DNA of 37,030 bases from Streptomyces plumbidurans. Lineage in GTDB: Bacteria > Actinomycetota > Actinomycetes > Streptomycetales > Streptomycetaceae. The position numbers and the translations under genes are program-made. The notes below the pieces were generated by a model. That model did no database searches and was not told the DNA's origin. It saw nothing but the letters and a program-made list of their open reading frames with translations. This document shows, in pieces, positions 15,862-23,629 of this stretch. The DNA is taken from contig NZ_JAFJSY010000093.1 in the NCBI RefSeq assembly GCF_019857225.1, positions 1 through 37,030 on the forward strand. Reading direction: 5' to 3'. How positions within the stretch are numbered: position 1 is the stretch's first letter; every line of letters starts with the position of its first letter.

Positions 15862-16460
15862 CGCCCGGAGGGCCCCATCCGCTCTAAGTGTTCGCTCGCG
15901 GCGGCGTGCGGCTCGGGTCGCCGCCGACGTAGGGCAGGGCCGAGCTCGCCGGTTGCTGACACGCCATCCGGACCCGATCGGCTAGGACCGTCCGCACCCG
16001 TCGTCCGCGCCAGCCGCGCCCGACCAGGCTCCGGCTCCCTCCAGGGGCCCCGCGTCCGCCCGGAGGGCCCTATCCGCCCGAGGTGTCCGCTCACGACTGC
16101 GTGAGGCTCGGATCCCCGCTGCCGGAAGGCCACCGCGCCGAACTCGTCGCCTGCCGGCCCCGCCGCACCCGGTGAGCCCGGTGAGTCCGGTCGACCGGAA
16201 CCGCCCGCACCCCCGATCCCCGCCCGCCCCGCGTCCGGTGCGCGCTCAGTGCCCCGCTCCCGCCCGGAGGGCCCCATCCCCCCGAGTCGTCCGCTCACGA
16301 CTGCGACGGACTCGGGTCCCCGCTGTCCGAAGGCGGTGGGGTCGAGCTTGTCGGCGCCGTCGGGGTGGGGTCGGTTGGAGACGGGGACGAGGACGAGGGT
16401 GGGGGGCTCGACGGGGGGTTTGAGGAAGTTGGGGCGGTCGGGGTGGGGTCCGGGTCCGGG
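15862..16460. repeat. Three ~200-bp imperfect repeats at the end of the sigma/BACON gene
   Basis: The 549 bp between 15746 and 16294 hold no convincing gene. Instead, three imperfect direct repeats start at 15862, 16057 and 16261 with CGCCCGGAGGGCC, followed by a TCCGCTC-type segment and CTCGG..CCGCTG. The spacings are 195 and 204 bp, both multiples of three. The third copy contains the 3' end and stop of the sigma/BACON gene (16295). The second and third copies are close over about 80 bp and the first is more diverged. One minus-strand frame is open through all copies and has coding-like base bias at third positions, but it runs on antisense into the Cys-rich gene, so I do not call it. Confidence 0.78.
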
Positions 16461-17995
16461 GAGGTCGGCGGGGTTGACGGGGTGCTCGGGGATGAGGAGC
16501 CGGGGGCGGGGGCGTTGCCGTAGCCCTCGATGGAGATCACGGCGCCGGCCGGTGCGACGGCGACTCGGGCCCTCCAGGGGCCGGAGGGCTCGCGCAGGTG
16601 GTCGACGTACACCTTGATCGTCAACGAGTGGCCGGGCCTGAGCGTTCCCGAGGACTGGCTCAGATAGAGCCAGGAGGCTCCGGTGGACGCGGACCAGTGC
16701 ACCGGCGCAGGTCCGGTCGCGGCGAGCGTGACGAGTGTGGTGTCGCCGCTGTTGCCGGCCGAGACGTCGAGATGGCCGCTGCCCTTGCGTCCGGTGCCGG
16801 CGACGCTGACGACCTCCACGGAGACGTCCGGGGCGTTGCCCTTGCCGAAGCGGCCGCCCGGCTTGTCGCTGGCGTTGCCGGCGTTCTCGTAGCCGCCGCC
16901 CGCCGCCTCGCCGTCGAGGCTGCCGGGTCCGTGCGCCTCGCTGGCGGTGGCGGAGCGGCCGTCCGCGCCCTCGCCGGCCGGTTCGCCGCGGTAGGCGGCC
17001 CACAGCGCGAGCACCGGGGCGGCCACGACGGTCGCGACGACCGTGGTGGTGACGGCACGCGCGCGTAGCCGGTCCCTGCGGGCGGCGCGGTCCTTGGGGT
17101 CCATCGGGAAGCCGCGCCGGTCGAACCGCGGTACGGCGACGCCACGCGCGCGTGGATGGTGCGCGATCGCCCGGTGCAGGAGCGCGCGGGGCGCCTCCAA
17201 AACCGGCAGTTCGGCCGGGGTGACCATCGCGCCGGGCCAGCGCCCGGGGATGGCGCGCTCGGCGCTGCGGCGGCACCGGGGGCAGTCGTCGACGTGCCGG
17301 ACGAGCTCCCTGCGCAGGGCGGAGCTGAGCACCAGCTGGTTGTCCCCGGTGAGCCGGGCCACCCCCGGGCAGCCGCCCGCCTCGACGACCGCGAGCGCCG
17401 CGCGCGTGCGCTCGACCTCGCAGGCCGCGGAGGCCAGCAGTTCGCGCGCGGTGGCCAGGTCCAGGCCCAGCACGGCGGCGACCTCGTGGGCGGCGAGGTG
17501 GTGGCGCACGGCGAGTTCGAGCGCCTCGCGCTGCTCCGGAGTGGTGCCGGCGGCCTCCGGCCAGGCGAGCAGGGCCAGTTCGCGCCCCCGCTGCTCCTGG
17601 ACCTCCTCGGCGACGGGCGGGCTGTCCGGGTGCTGCCGCTCGGCGCCGCCCGTGCGGCCCGCCGCGTGCGTGCCCTGACGTTTCTGCTTGGCCTCGGCCA
17701 GCTTGCGCAGACACGACCAGCGGGCCAGCGCGTACAGCCAGGCCCGGCGATCCCCCGCAGCGTCCGGACCCCGGCGCCGCTCGGCGAGCGCGAGGGCGTC
17801 GCCGAGGGCCGCGGTGGCCGCGTCGTGGTCGCACAGCACGGACAGGCAGTAGGTGAACAGCCCGTCGAGATAGGGCTCGTGGCGCTCGGGCGGCCGCTGC
17901 GCCAGCGTGCGCGCCGCGGCGCGGTCGCGTGCCTCCCGGCGCGCCCGGTGTGCGCCGGTGATACGGGGCGAGGTCTCCGAACTGCTGCTCATCAC
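16295..17995 (-). CDS. Membrane-anchored sigma-like protein with zinc motif and BACON domain
   Basis: A 566-residue protein combining modules normally on separate proteins. Residues 40-105 resemble ECF sigma region 2 (degenerate). Residues 135-200 resemble region 4 with an HTH (AAHEVAAVLGLDLATARELL). HVDDCPRC at 234-241 is the HX3CX2C motif of zinc-binding anti-sigma domains. A membrane helix lies at about 315-335. Outside, 400-492 looks like a BACON domain (WSASTGASWLYLSQSSGTL), and 497-566 is a Pro/Ser/Thr linker. Actinobacterial ECF groups with such C-terminal extensions are known; membership here is inferred. The start is GTG at 17995 (a TACGGT -10 lies 6 nt upstream, so leaderless) or the adjacent ATG. 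It could instead be a non-DNA-binding relic. Confidence 0.8.
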   Translation of the reverse strand: MMSSSSETSPRITGAHRARREARDRAAARTLAQRPPERHEPYLDGLFTYCLSVLCDHDAATAALGDALALAERRRGPDAAGDRRAWLYALARWSCLRKLAEAKQKRQGTHAAGRTGGAERQHPDSPPVAEEVQEQRGRELALLAWPEAAGTTPEQREALELAVRHHLAAHEVAAVLGLDLATARELLASAACEVERTRAALAVVEAGGCPGVARLTGDNQLVLSSALRRELVRHVDDCPRCRRSAERAIPGRWPGAMVTPAELPVLEAPRALLHRAIAHHPRARGVAVPRFDRRGFPMDPKDRAARRDRLRARAVTTTVVATVVAAPVLALWAAYRGEPAGEGADGRSATASEAHGPGSLDGEAAGGGYENAGNASDKPGGRFGKGNAPDVSVEVVSVAGTGRKGSGHLDVSAGNSGDTTLVTLAATGPAPVHWSASTGASWLYLSQSSGTLRPGHSLTIKVYVDHLREPSGPWRARVAVAPAGAVISIEGYGNAPAPGSSSPSTPSTPPTSPDPDPTPTAPTSSNPPSSPPPSSSSPSPTDPTPTAPTSSTPPPSDSGDPSPSQS

Positions 17996-18085
17996 CCGTG
18001 GACCGTAGGCGGCTCGGGATGGCCCCTTCTTCCCCCTTGAGCACTTTTAATCCGTACGGGTGAAACGATCCCTCAATCGGGGACA

Positions 18086-18100
18086 GGAACGGTTCGTTCC
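18086..18100. promoter_or_regulatory. Inverted repeat in the sigma/BACON-radA intergenic region
   Basis: GGAACG (18086-18091) and CGTTCC (18095-18100) are perfect arms around GTT. On the plus strand GGAAC is followed after 17 bp by GTT, resembling an ECF-type promoter, 112 bp before radA. It does not fit the actinobacterial LexA box well. Role uncertain. Confidence 0.4.
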
Positions 18101-18181
18101 GTGGCCGGTTCGAGTCGGTGATGGCTTGTTCACGGCGCGAGAGAAGGCGGCGCGGTCCGGGATCCTCCGCGCCGCGGGGCG

Positions 18182-18204
18182 TTGTCAGTGGCCTCGGTTA
18201 CGGT
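18182..18204 (+). promoter_or_regulatory. RecA-NDp-type DNA-damage promoter of radA
   Basis: TTGTCAGTG (18182-18190), 8 bp, then TACGGT (18199-18204) fits exactly the TTGTCRGTG-N8-TANNNT promoter known for LexA-independent, PafBC-dependent DNA-damage genes of mycobacteria and relatives. The -10 ends 7 nt before the radA ATG, so the message would be leaderless. Confidence 0.82.
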
Positions 18205-18211
18205 TCTCGAC

Positions 18212-19621
18212 ATGGCTGCCCGCACCAAGACCACCAAGGACCGTCCGTCCTACCGCTGCAAGGAATGCGGCTGGCAGACGGCCAAGTGGCTCGGTCGCTG
18301 CCCCGAGTGCCAGGCCTGGGGGACGATCGACGAATACGGCGCGCCCGCGGTGCGTACGACGGCGCCGGGGCGCGTCACCACCTCCGCCGTGCCCATCGGC
18401 CAGGTCGACGGCCGCCAGGCCACCGCCCGCAGCACCGGGGTTCCGGAGCTGGACCGGGTGCTCGGCGGCGGTCTGGTGCCCGGCGCGGTGGTGCTGGTCG
18501 CGGGCGAGCCCGGCGTCGGCAAGTCGACGCTCCTGCTGGACGTGGCGGCCAAGGCGGCGAGCGACGAGCACCGCACGCTGTATGTCACGGGTGAGGAGTC
18601 GGCGAGCCAGGTGCGGCTGCGCGCCGACCGCATCGGGGCCATCGACGACCATCTGTATCTCGCCGCCGAGACCGATCTGGCCACCGTCCTCGGCCACTTG
18701 GACGCGGTGAAGCCCTCGCTGCTCGTCCTGGACTCCGTGCAGACCGTCGCCTCCCCGGAGATCGACGGCGCCCCCGGCGGCATGTCCCAGGTCCGCGAGG
18801 TCGCCGGGGCGCTCATCCGCGCCTCCAAGGAGCGCGGCATGTCCACCCTCCTGGTGGGCCACGTCACCAAGGACGGCGCCATCGCCGGGCCGCGCCTGCT
18901 GGAGCACCTGGTGGACGTCGTCCTCAGTTTCGAGGGCGACCGGCACGCGCGCCTGCGCCTGGTGCGTGGCGTCAAGAACCGCTACGGCACCACGGACGAG
19001 GTCGGCTGCTTCGAACTGCACGACGAGGGCATCACGGGCCTTACCGACCCGAGCGGACTTTTCCTGACCAGACGTGATGAACCGGTCCCCGGCACCTGTC
19101 TGACGGTCACGCTGGAGGGCCGCCGCCCCCTGGTCGCCGAGGTCCAGGCGCTCACCGTCGACTCGCAGATCCCCTCCCCGCGCCGCACGACCTCGGGCCT
19201 GGAGACCTCCCGCGTCTCGATGATGCTGGCCGTCCTGGAGCAGCGCGGCCGGATCACCGCGCTCGGCAAGCGGGACATCTACTCCGCGACGGTCGGCGGC
19301 GTGAAGCTCTCGGAGCCCGCCGCCGACCTCGCCGTGGCCCTCGCGCTGGCCTCGGCCGCGAGCGACACCCCACTGCCGAAGAACCTGGTCGCGATCGGCG
19401 AGGTCGGCCTCGCGGGCGAGGTCAGACGGGTCACGGGCGTGCAGCGCCGGCTCGCCGAGGCGCACCGCCTGGGCTTCACCCACGCGCTCGTTCCGGGCGA
19501 CCCCGGCAAGATCCCTCCCGGCATGAAGGTCCTGGAAGTCGCCGACATAGGAGACGCTCTGCGGGTCCTTCCGCGCTCCCGTCGCCGAGAGGCCCCGCGG
19601 GACGAGGAGGACCGCCGGTAG
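18212..19621 (+). CDS. radA: DNA repair protein RadA (Sms)
   Basis: A 469-residue RecA-like ATPase that helps branch migration and processing of recombination intermediates. The N-terminal zinc finger is formed by Cys16, Cys19, Cys30 and Cys33 (YRCKECGWQTAKWLGRCPEC). Walker A is GEPGVGKST (98-106), Walker B LLVLDSVQ, the RadA-specific motif KNRYG (255-259), and the C-terminal domain is Lon-protease-like (about 290-450). The ATG at 18212 is chosen over one 30 bp upstream because it fits the leaderless DNA-damage promoter and the family start. It is followed 81 bp later by disA, the usual actinobacterial and Bacillus order, and is probably co-transcribed with it. Confidence 0.97.
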   Translation: MAARTKTTKDRPSYRCKECGWQTAKWLGRCPECQAWGTIDEYGAPAVRTTAPGRVTTSAVPIGQVDGRQATARSTGVPELDRVLGGGLVPGAVVLVAGEPGVGKSTLLLDVAAKAASDEHRTLYVTGEESASQVRLRADRIGAIDDHLYLAAETDLATVLGHLDAVKPSLLVLDSVQTVASPEIDGAPGGMSQVREVAGALIRASKERGMSTLLVGHVTKDGAIAGPRLLEHLVDVVLSFEGDRHARLRLVRGVKNRYGTTDEVGCFELHDEGITGLTDPSGLFLTRRDEPVPGTCLTVTLEGRRPLVAEVQALTVDSQIPSPRRTTSGLETSRVSMMLAVLEQRGRITALGKRDIYSATVGGVKLSEPAADLAVALALASAASDTPLPKNLVAIGEVGLAGEVRRVTGVQRRLAEAHRLGFTHALVPGDPGKIPPGMKVLEVADIGDALRVLPRSRRREAPRDEEDRR

Positions 19622-19702
19622 ACTTTGCCCAGGTCTCGCCCGTCCGTCCGAACAGAGTGTGCGATACGGGGGCGCCCCAGAACCTGCGACCGGAGGAGTG
19701 CA

Positions 19703-20827
19703 GTGGCAGCCAACGACCGGGCAGCAGCTCCCGGAAAATCCGGTGGGAGTTCCGGTGCCGATGGCCTGATGCGCGCCTCACTGAGCGCCGTGGCACCCGG
19801 CACGGCACTGCGCGACGGGCTCGAGCGGGTACTCCGCGGCAACACCGGCGGTCTCGTCGTGCTCGGCTTCGACAAGACCGTCGAGTCCATGTGCACGGGC
19901 GGCTTCGTGCTGGACGTCGAGTTCACGGCCACCCGCCTGCGCGAGCTGTGCAAGCTCGACGGCGGCATCGTGCTGAACTCCGACCTGTCGAAGATCCTGC
20001 GGGCGGGCGTGCAGTTCCTGCCCGACGCGACGATCCCGACCGAGGAGACGGGCACCCGCCACCGCACGGCGGACCGGGTCAGCAAGCAGGTCGGCTTCCC
20101 GGTCGTCTCGGTGTCGCAGTCCATGCGCCTGATCGCCCTCTACGTCGACGGCCAGCGCCGCGTCCTGGAGGACTCCGCGGCGATCCTCTCCCGCGCCAAC
20201 CAGGCCCTCGCGACCCTGGAGCGCTACAAGCTCCGCCTGGACGAGGTCGCGGGCACGCTGTCGGCACTGGAGATCGAGGACCTGGTGACGGTCCGGGACG
20301 TCTCGGCGGTGGCGCAGCGCCTTGAGATGGTGCGCCGTATCGCCACCGAAATCGCTGAATACGTGGTCGAACTGGGCACGGACGGCCGCCTGCTCGCCCT
20401 GCAGCTCGACGAGTTGATCGCGGGCGTGGAACCCGAGCGCGAGCTGGTGGTCCGGGACTACGTCCCCGAGCCCACCGCCAAGCGCTCCCGCACGGTCGAC
20501 GAGGCGCTCTACGAACTCGACGCGCTCACCCACGCCGAGCTCCTGGAACTGCCCACGGTGGCACGGGCGTTGGGCTACACGGGAGCTCCGGAGACGCTGG
20601 ACTCCGCGGTCTCGCCGCGCGGCTTCAGGCTGCTGGCCAAGGTGCCGCGGCTGCCGGGCGCCATCATCGACCGTCTCGTGGAGCACTTCGGCGGCCTGCA
20701 GAAGCTGCTCGCCGCCAGCGTCGACGATCTGCAGACCGTCGACGGCGTGGGCGAGGCCCGTGCGCGCAGCGTGCGCGAGGGCCTTTCGAGGCTGGCGGAG
20801 TCGTCGATCCTGGAGCGGTACGTCTGA
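19703..20827 (+). CDS. disA: DNA integrity scanning protein, diadenylate cyclase DisA
   Basis: Makes c-di-AMP from two ATP and scans DNA for branched structures. It has 374 residues. The DAC domain is at about 25-160, with the catalytic motif LDGGIVL at 85-91 (Asp86) and RHR at 119-121 (GTRHRTADRVSKQ). A helical linker follows, then a C-terminal helix-hairpin-helix DNA-binding domain (LQTVDGVGEARARSV). The catalytic motif reads DGG where most DisA proteins have DGA. The start is GTG at 19703 with GGAGG 6 nt upstream. In Streptomyces c-di-AMP controls ion balance and spore germination. The shared promoter with radA would link its synthesis to DNA damage. Confidence 0.97.
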   Translation: MAANDRAAAPGKSGGSSGADGLMRASLSAVAPGTALRDGLERVLRGNTGGLVVLGFDKTVESMCTGGFVLDVEFTATRLRELCKLDGGIVLNSDLSKILRAGVQFLPDATIPTEETGTRHRTADRVSKQVGFPVVSVSQSMRLIALYVDGQRRVLEDSAAILSRANQALATLERYKLRLDEVAGTLSALEIEDLVTVRDVSAVAQRLEMVRRIATEIAEYVVELGTDGRLLALQLDELIAGVEPERELVVRDYVPEPTAKRSRTVDEALYELDALTHAELLELPTVARALGYTGAPETLDSAVSPRGFRLLAKVPRLPGAIIDRLVEHFGGLQKLLAASVDDLQTVDGVGEARARSVREGLSRLAESSILERYV

Positions 20828-20830
20828 GGA

Positions 20831-20857
20831 CCGCCGGGGACGCTTCCGCCCCGGTGG
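20831..20857 (+). terminator. Terminator after disA
   Basis: CCGGGG (20834-20839) pairs with CCCCGG (20849-20854). Outer pairs extend the stem to about 9 bp around a 9-nt loop, right after the disA stop and before the convergent gene. No T-tract. Confidence 0.5.
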
Positions 20858-20892
20858 ACGGCGCTCGGCGCGCCCCCGCCCCCGTACGCCCC

Positions 20893-21747
20893 TCAGTCCG
20901 CCTTCAGCAGGAACGACGTCTGCGCCTTCGTGAACCCGGGTGCCGCCACCTCCACCAGGTAGGTGCCGGCCTTGGCGGATCCCGCCGGAGGTGTGGCGCA
21001 CTCGGGGGCGCTGGGCTTGCGGTTCCACTTCAGCGTGTAGGTGATGCTGGTGTCGGCGGGCGCCCGGAAGACCAGGTGGCCCGAGCCCTTGGGGCAGTCG
21101 GCGGAGGACCAGTAGTCGTCGTCGCTGCCGGCCTGCGTGATCGTCAACACCGCGCTCTTCGGGCCGAGATCGATCTTGCAGTCGTAGGCGGAGGTGTTCG
21201 CGGCGGTCAGCAGCAGGGTGGGCGTCTGGCCGGGCGAGTAGGTGTTGTGCAGGCTGCGTACGCTCAACCGCACCGCACTCGCGGAGCAGTTGGGCAGCGT
21301 GGAACCGCCCGCGACCGTGTCGCTGTCGCCGACCCCGACGCCGGAGCCGGTACCGGCCGCGCCGCCGCCCCCCGCACCTTCGGAACCTCCCGTTCCGGCA
21401 CCGGAACCGCTTCCGTCCCCGGCGCTGCCCCCGGAACCGCCCGCCGAGCCGCCGGAGGATCCCGAACCGCCCCCGGAACCAGCCCCGCTGGAGCCCGCGC
21501 CGCTCGACTCGTCGCGTCCGCCCGGCGCTTGACTGATCGCGGGACCCGAACCCGACGGCCCCGCACTGATCGTGGGCGCGGGAGACTTGCCGTTCGACTG
21601 GTCGTCCTTCTTGCCGCCGCCACCGCCCGAGGTGACGATCCAGGTGATCAGCAGCGCCAACAAGGCGGCCACAGACACGAGTACGGCCCTCCGGCGCCAG
21701 TAGATGGAGGAGGGAAGCGGCCCGACAGGATTACGCAGAGATCCCAC
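20893..21747 (-). CDS. Membrane-anchored Gly/Ser-rich extracellular protein
   Basis: A 284-residue protein. A short cytoplasmic start is followed by one membrane helix (VLVSVAALLALLITWIV, about 20-36). A long Gly/Ser/Pro linker (about 40-145) comes next, then an outer domain with four cysteines (NCSAS, YDCKI, ADCPKG, PECAT) that may form two disulfides. The end (AGTYLVEVAAPGFTKAQTSF) looks like an immunoglobulin-like beta fold. The GTG start follows TACAGT (21755-21760) by 7 nt, so the message is probably leaderless. Conserved in streptomycetes as I recall; function unknown. It converges with disA and is divergent from mutY. Confidence 0.84.
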   Translation of the reverse strand: MGSLRNPVGPLPSSIYWRRRAVLVSVAALLALLITWIVTSGGGGGKKDDQSNGKSPAPTISAGPSGSGPAISQAPGGRDESSGAGSSGAGSGGGSGSSGGSAGGSGGSAGDGSGSGAGTGGSEGAGGGGAAGTGSGVGVGDSDTVAGGSTLPNCSASAVRLSVRSLHNTYSPGQTPTLLLTAANTSAYDCKIDLGPKSAVLTITQAGSDDDYWSSADCPKGSGHLVFRAPADTSITYTLKWNRKPSAPECATPPAGSAKAGTYLVEVAAPGFTKAQTSFLLKAD

Positions 21748-21914
21748 GGCGCAAACTGTACGAGAGATCGGCGCGTTCGCTTGCCACACCCGCCGCCGGG
21801 GGCTCAACTTTTCCGGATCATCATCCCGGTCCGCACATCGTCGGAGTTCGTGCGACGCACCGCGGGTGGCACGACGGCCCAACCACCCGCCGCCGTGGCA
21901 GGATCGAAGGCGCC

Positions 21915-22850
21915 ATGACTGCGCCAACGAAGCCTCCGCACAGCAGCCCCGCCGACGGCCCCGCGGGGCCACCTCCCGGCGAGGGCCTCCACTCCCCCGT
22001 CATCGACTGGTTCGACGAGCACGCCAGGGAGCTGCCCTGGCGGCTCCCACAGGCCGGCGCCTGGGGGGTGATGGTCAGCGAGTTCATGCTCCAGCAGACC
22101 CCCGTCAGCCGCGTCCTGCCCGTCTACGAGCAGTGGCTGGCCCGCTGGCCGCGCCCCGCCGACCTGGCCAAGGAGGCCCCCGGCGAGGCGGTCCGCGCCT
22201 GGGGCCGGCTCGGCTACCCGCGCCGCGCCCTCAGACTGCACGGCGCCGCCGTCGCCATAACGGAACGGCACGGCGGCGACGTACCGACCGACCACTCCCA
22301 GCTCCTGGCGCTGCCCGGCATCGGGGAGTACACGGCCGCGGCGGTCGCCTCCTTCGCCTACGGCCAGCGGCACGCGGTGCTCGACACCAATGTCCGCCGG
22401 GTCTTCGCGCGCGCCGTCACCGGCGTCCAGTACCCGCCGAACGCCACCACCGCCGCCGAACGCAAGCTGGCCCGCGCCCTGTTGCCCGAGGACGAGAGCA
22501 CGGCCTCGCGCTGGGCCGCCGCCTCGATGGAGCTCGGCGCGCTCGTGTGCACCGCCAAGAACGAGTCCTGCCACCGCTGTCCGATCGCCGTGCAGTGCGC
22601 CTGGCGGCTCGCGGGCAAGCCCGCGCACGAGGGTCCGCCGCGGCGGGGGCAGACGTACGCGGGCACCGACCGTCAGGTGCGGGGCAAGCTGCTCGCCGTG
22701 CTGCGCGAGGCCCATCGGCCCGTGCCGCAGGCGGTCCTGGACCGGGTGTGGCACGAGCCGGTGCAGCGCGCGCGAGCGCTCGACGGGCTCGTCTCGGACG
22801 GTCTCGTGGAGCCGCTGCCGGGCGGTCTGTATCGCCTTCCGTCGACGTAG
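21915..22850 (+). CDS. mutY: A/G-specific adenine glycosylase
   Basis: Removes adenine mispaired with 8-oxoguanine. It has 311 residues. The catalytic Glu56 lies in SEFMLQQT. The helix-hairpin-helix-GPD core is LPGIGEYTAAAVASF (133-147), with catalytic Asp157 in LDTNV. The [4Fe-4S] ligands Cys212, Cys219, Cys222 and Cys228 have the standard C-X6-C-X2-C-X5-C spacing. The C-terminus ends soon after a short helical domain and appears to lack the complete MutT-like 8-oxoG recognition domain of E. coli MutY (350 residues), as in other actinobacterial forms. It is placed between the c-di-AMP/repair genes and sigE. Confidence 0.95.
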   Translation: MTAPTKPPHSSPADGPAGPPPGEGLHSPVIDWFDEHARELPWRLPQAGAWGVMVSEFMLQQTPVSRVLPVYEQWLARWPRPADLAKEAPGEAVRAWGRLGYPRRALRLHGAAVAITERHGGDVPTDHSQLLALPGIGEYTAAAVASFAYGQRHAVLDTNVRRVFARAVTGVQYPPNATTAAERKLARALLPEDESTASRWAAASMELGALVCTAKNESCHRCPIAVQCAWRLAGKPAHEGPPRRGQTYAGTDRQVRGKLLAVLREAHRPVPQAVLDRVWHEPVQRARALDGLVSDGLVEPLPGGLYRLPST

Positions 22851-22909
22851 GGCGCCGCAACCTCACGGCCCATCACAGCCCGCCTGCGCTCCAAATCCCC
22901 CTGAAACGC

Positions 22910-22923
22910 CGCACTTCGGTGCG
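22910..22923 (+). terminator. UUCG hairpin after mutY
   Basis: CGCAC (22910-22914), loop TTCG, GTGCG (22919-22923): a short stem capped by a stable UUCG tetraloop, 59 bp after the mutY stop. It has few pairs and no T-tract, so it is only a weak terminator candidate. Confidence 0.35.
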
Positions 22924-22993
22924 CGTGCTTACCCCGTTCCTACGTTCGTTACACAACCGACGGACAGCCGATTGCCAGCCGCGGGCTGCTTCG

Positions 22994-23023
22994 GACAACG
23001 CCGTGACAACGCCTCCGTAGCTT
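22994..23023 (+). promoter_or_regulatory. sigE promoter with CseB-type direct repeat
   Basis: GACAACGCC occurs at 22994-23002 and exactly again at 23005-23013, an 11-bp period. This is the arrangement bound by dimers of OmpR-family response regulators. It overlaps the expected -35 zone of the -10-like TAGCTT at 23018-23023. In S. coelicolor sigE transcription depends on CseB, so this is the likely CseB box. The mRNA start would be near 23030, giving a leader of about 60 nt. Confidence 0.75.
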
Positions 23024-23089
23024 CTTTCGCACAAGGAAGAAACCGACGGCGAGGGGCCGGTCGGGAACGGGGATCGGGAGGCGGTTGGC

Positions 23090-23629
23090 ATGGCGCAGGG
23101 AGAGGTGCTCGAGTTCGAGGAGTACGTCCGCACCCGGCAGGACGCGCTGCTGCGCAGCGCCCGCCGGCTGGTCCCGGACCCGGTGGACGCCCAGGACCTG
23201 CTGCAGACGGCGCTGGTGCGGACGTACCACCGCTGGGACGGCATCGCGGACAAGCGCCTCGCCGACGCCTATCTGCGCCGGGTGATGATCAACACCCGTA
23301 CCGAGTGGTGGCGCGCGCGGAAGCTGGAGGAGGTCCCGACCGAGCAGCTGCCGGACGCCTCGGTCGACGACTCCACCGAGCAGCACGCGGACCGCGCCCT
23401 GCTGATGGACATCATGAAGGTTCTGGCACCCAAGCAGCGAAGCGTCGTCGTCCTGCGACACTGGGAGCAGATGTCGACGGAGGAGACCGCCGCCGCCCTC
23501 GGAATGTCGGCGGGAACGGTCAAGAGCACGCTGCACCGGGCGCTCGCCCGGCTCCGTGAGGAGCTGGAGAGCCGCGATCTGGACGCACGTGCGCTGGAGC
23601 GTGGGGAGCAGGAGCGTTGCGCGGTCTGA
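23090..23629 (+). CDS. sigE: ECF RNA polymerase sigma factor SigE
   Basis: A 179-residue ECF sigma factor controlling cell-envelope stress genes. Region 2 spans about 10-75 (RRLVPDPVDAQDLLQTALVRTY, then INTRTEWWRARKLEE). Region 4 spans about 105-160 (LAPKQRSVVVLRHWEQMSTEETAAALGMSAGTVKSTLHRAL). It is nearly identical to my memory of S. coelicolor SigE. No anti-sigma gene follows; in this system activity is set by transcription through CseB/CseC. The ATG follows GGGAGG (23076-23081) by 8 nt. The last 13 bp overlap the cseA start. Confidence 0.97.
   Translation: MAQGEVLEFEEYVRTRQDALLRSARRLVPDPVDAQDLLQTALVRTYHRWDGIADKRLADAYLRRVMINTRTEWWRARKLEEVPTEQLPDASVDDSTEQHADRALLMDIMKVLAPKQRSVVVLRHWEQMSTEETAAALGMSAGTVKSTLHRALARLREELESRDLDARALERGEQERCAV

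Noticed and set aside
15231..18044. Very long minus-strand open frame of about 937 codons
   Set aside because: It is mostly the shifted frame of the sigma/BACON gene and continues antisense through the Cys-rich gene. Only the repeat part has a coding-like bias, which is reported as a finding.
18086..18100. LexA (SOS) box upstream of radA
   Set aside because: The palindrome does not match the TCGAAC-N4-GTTCGA pattern. A much better RecA-NDp promoter lies directly before radA.
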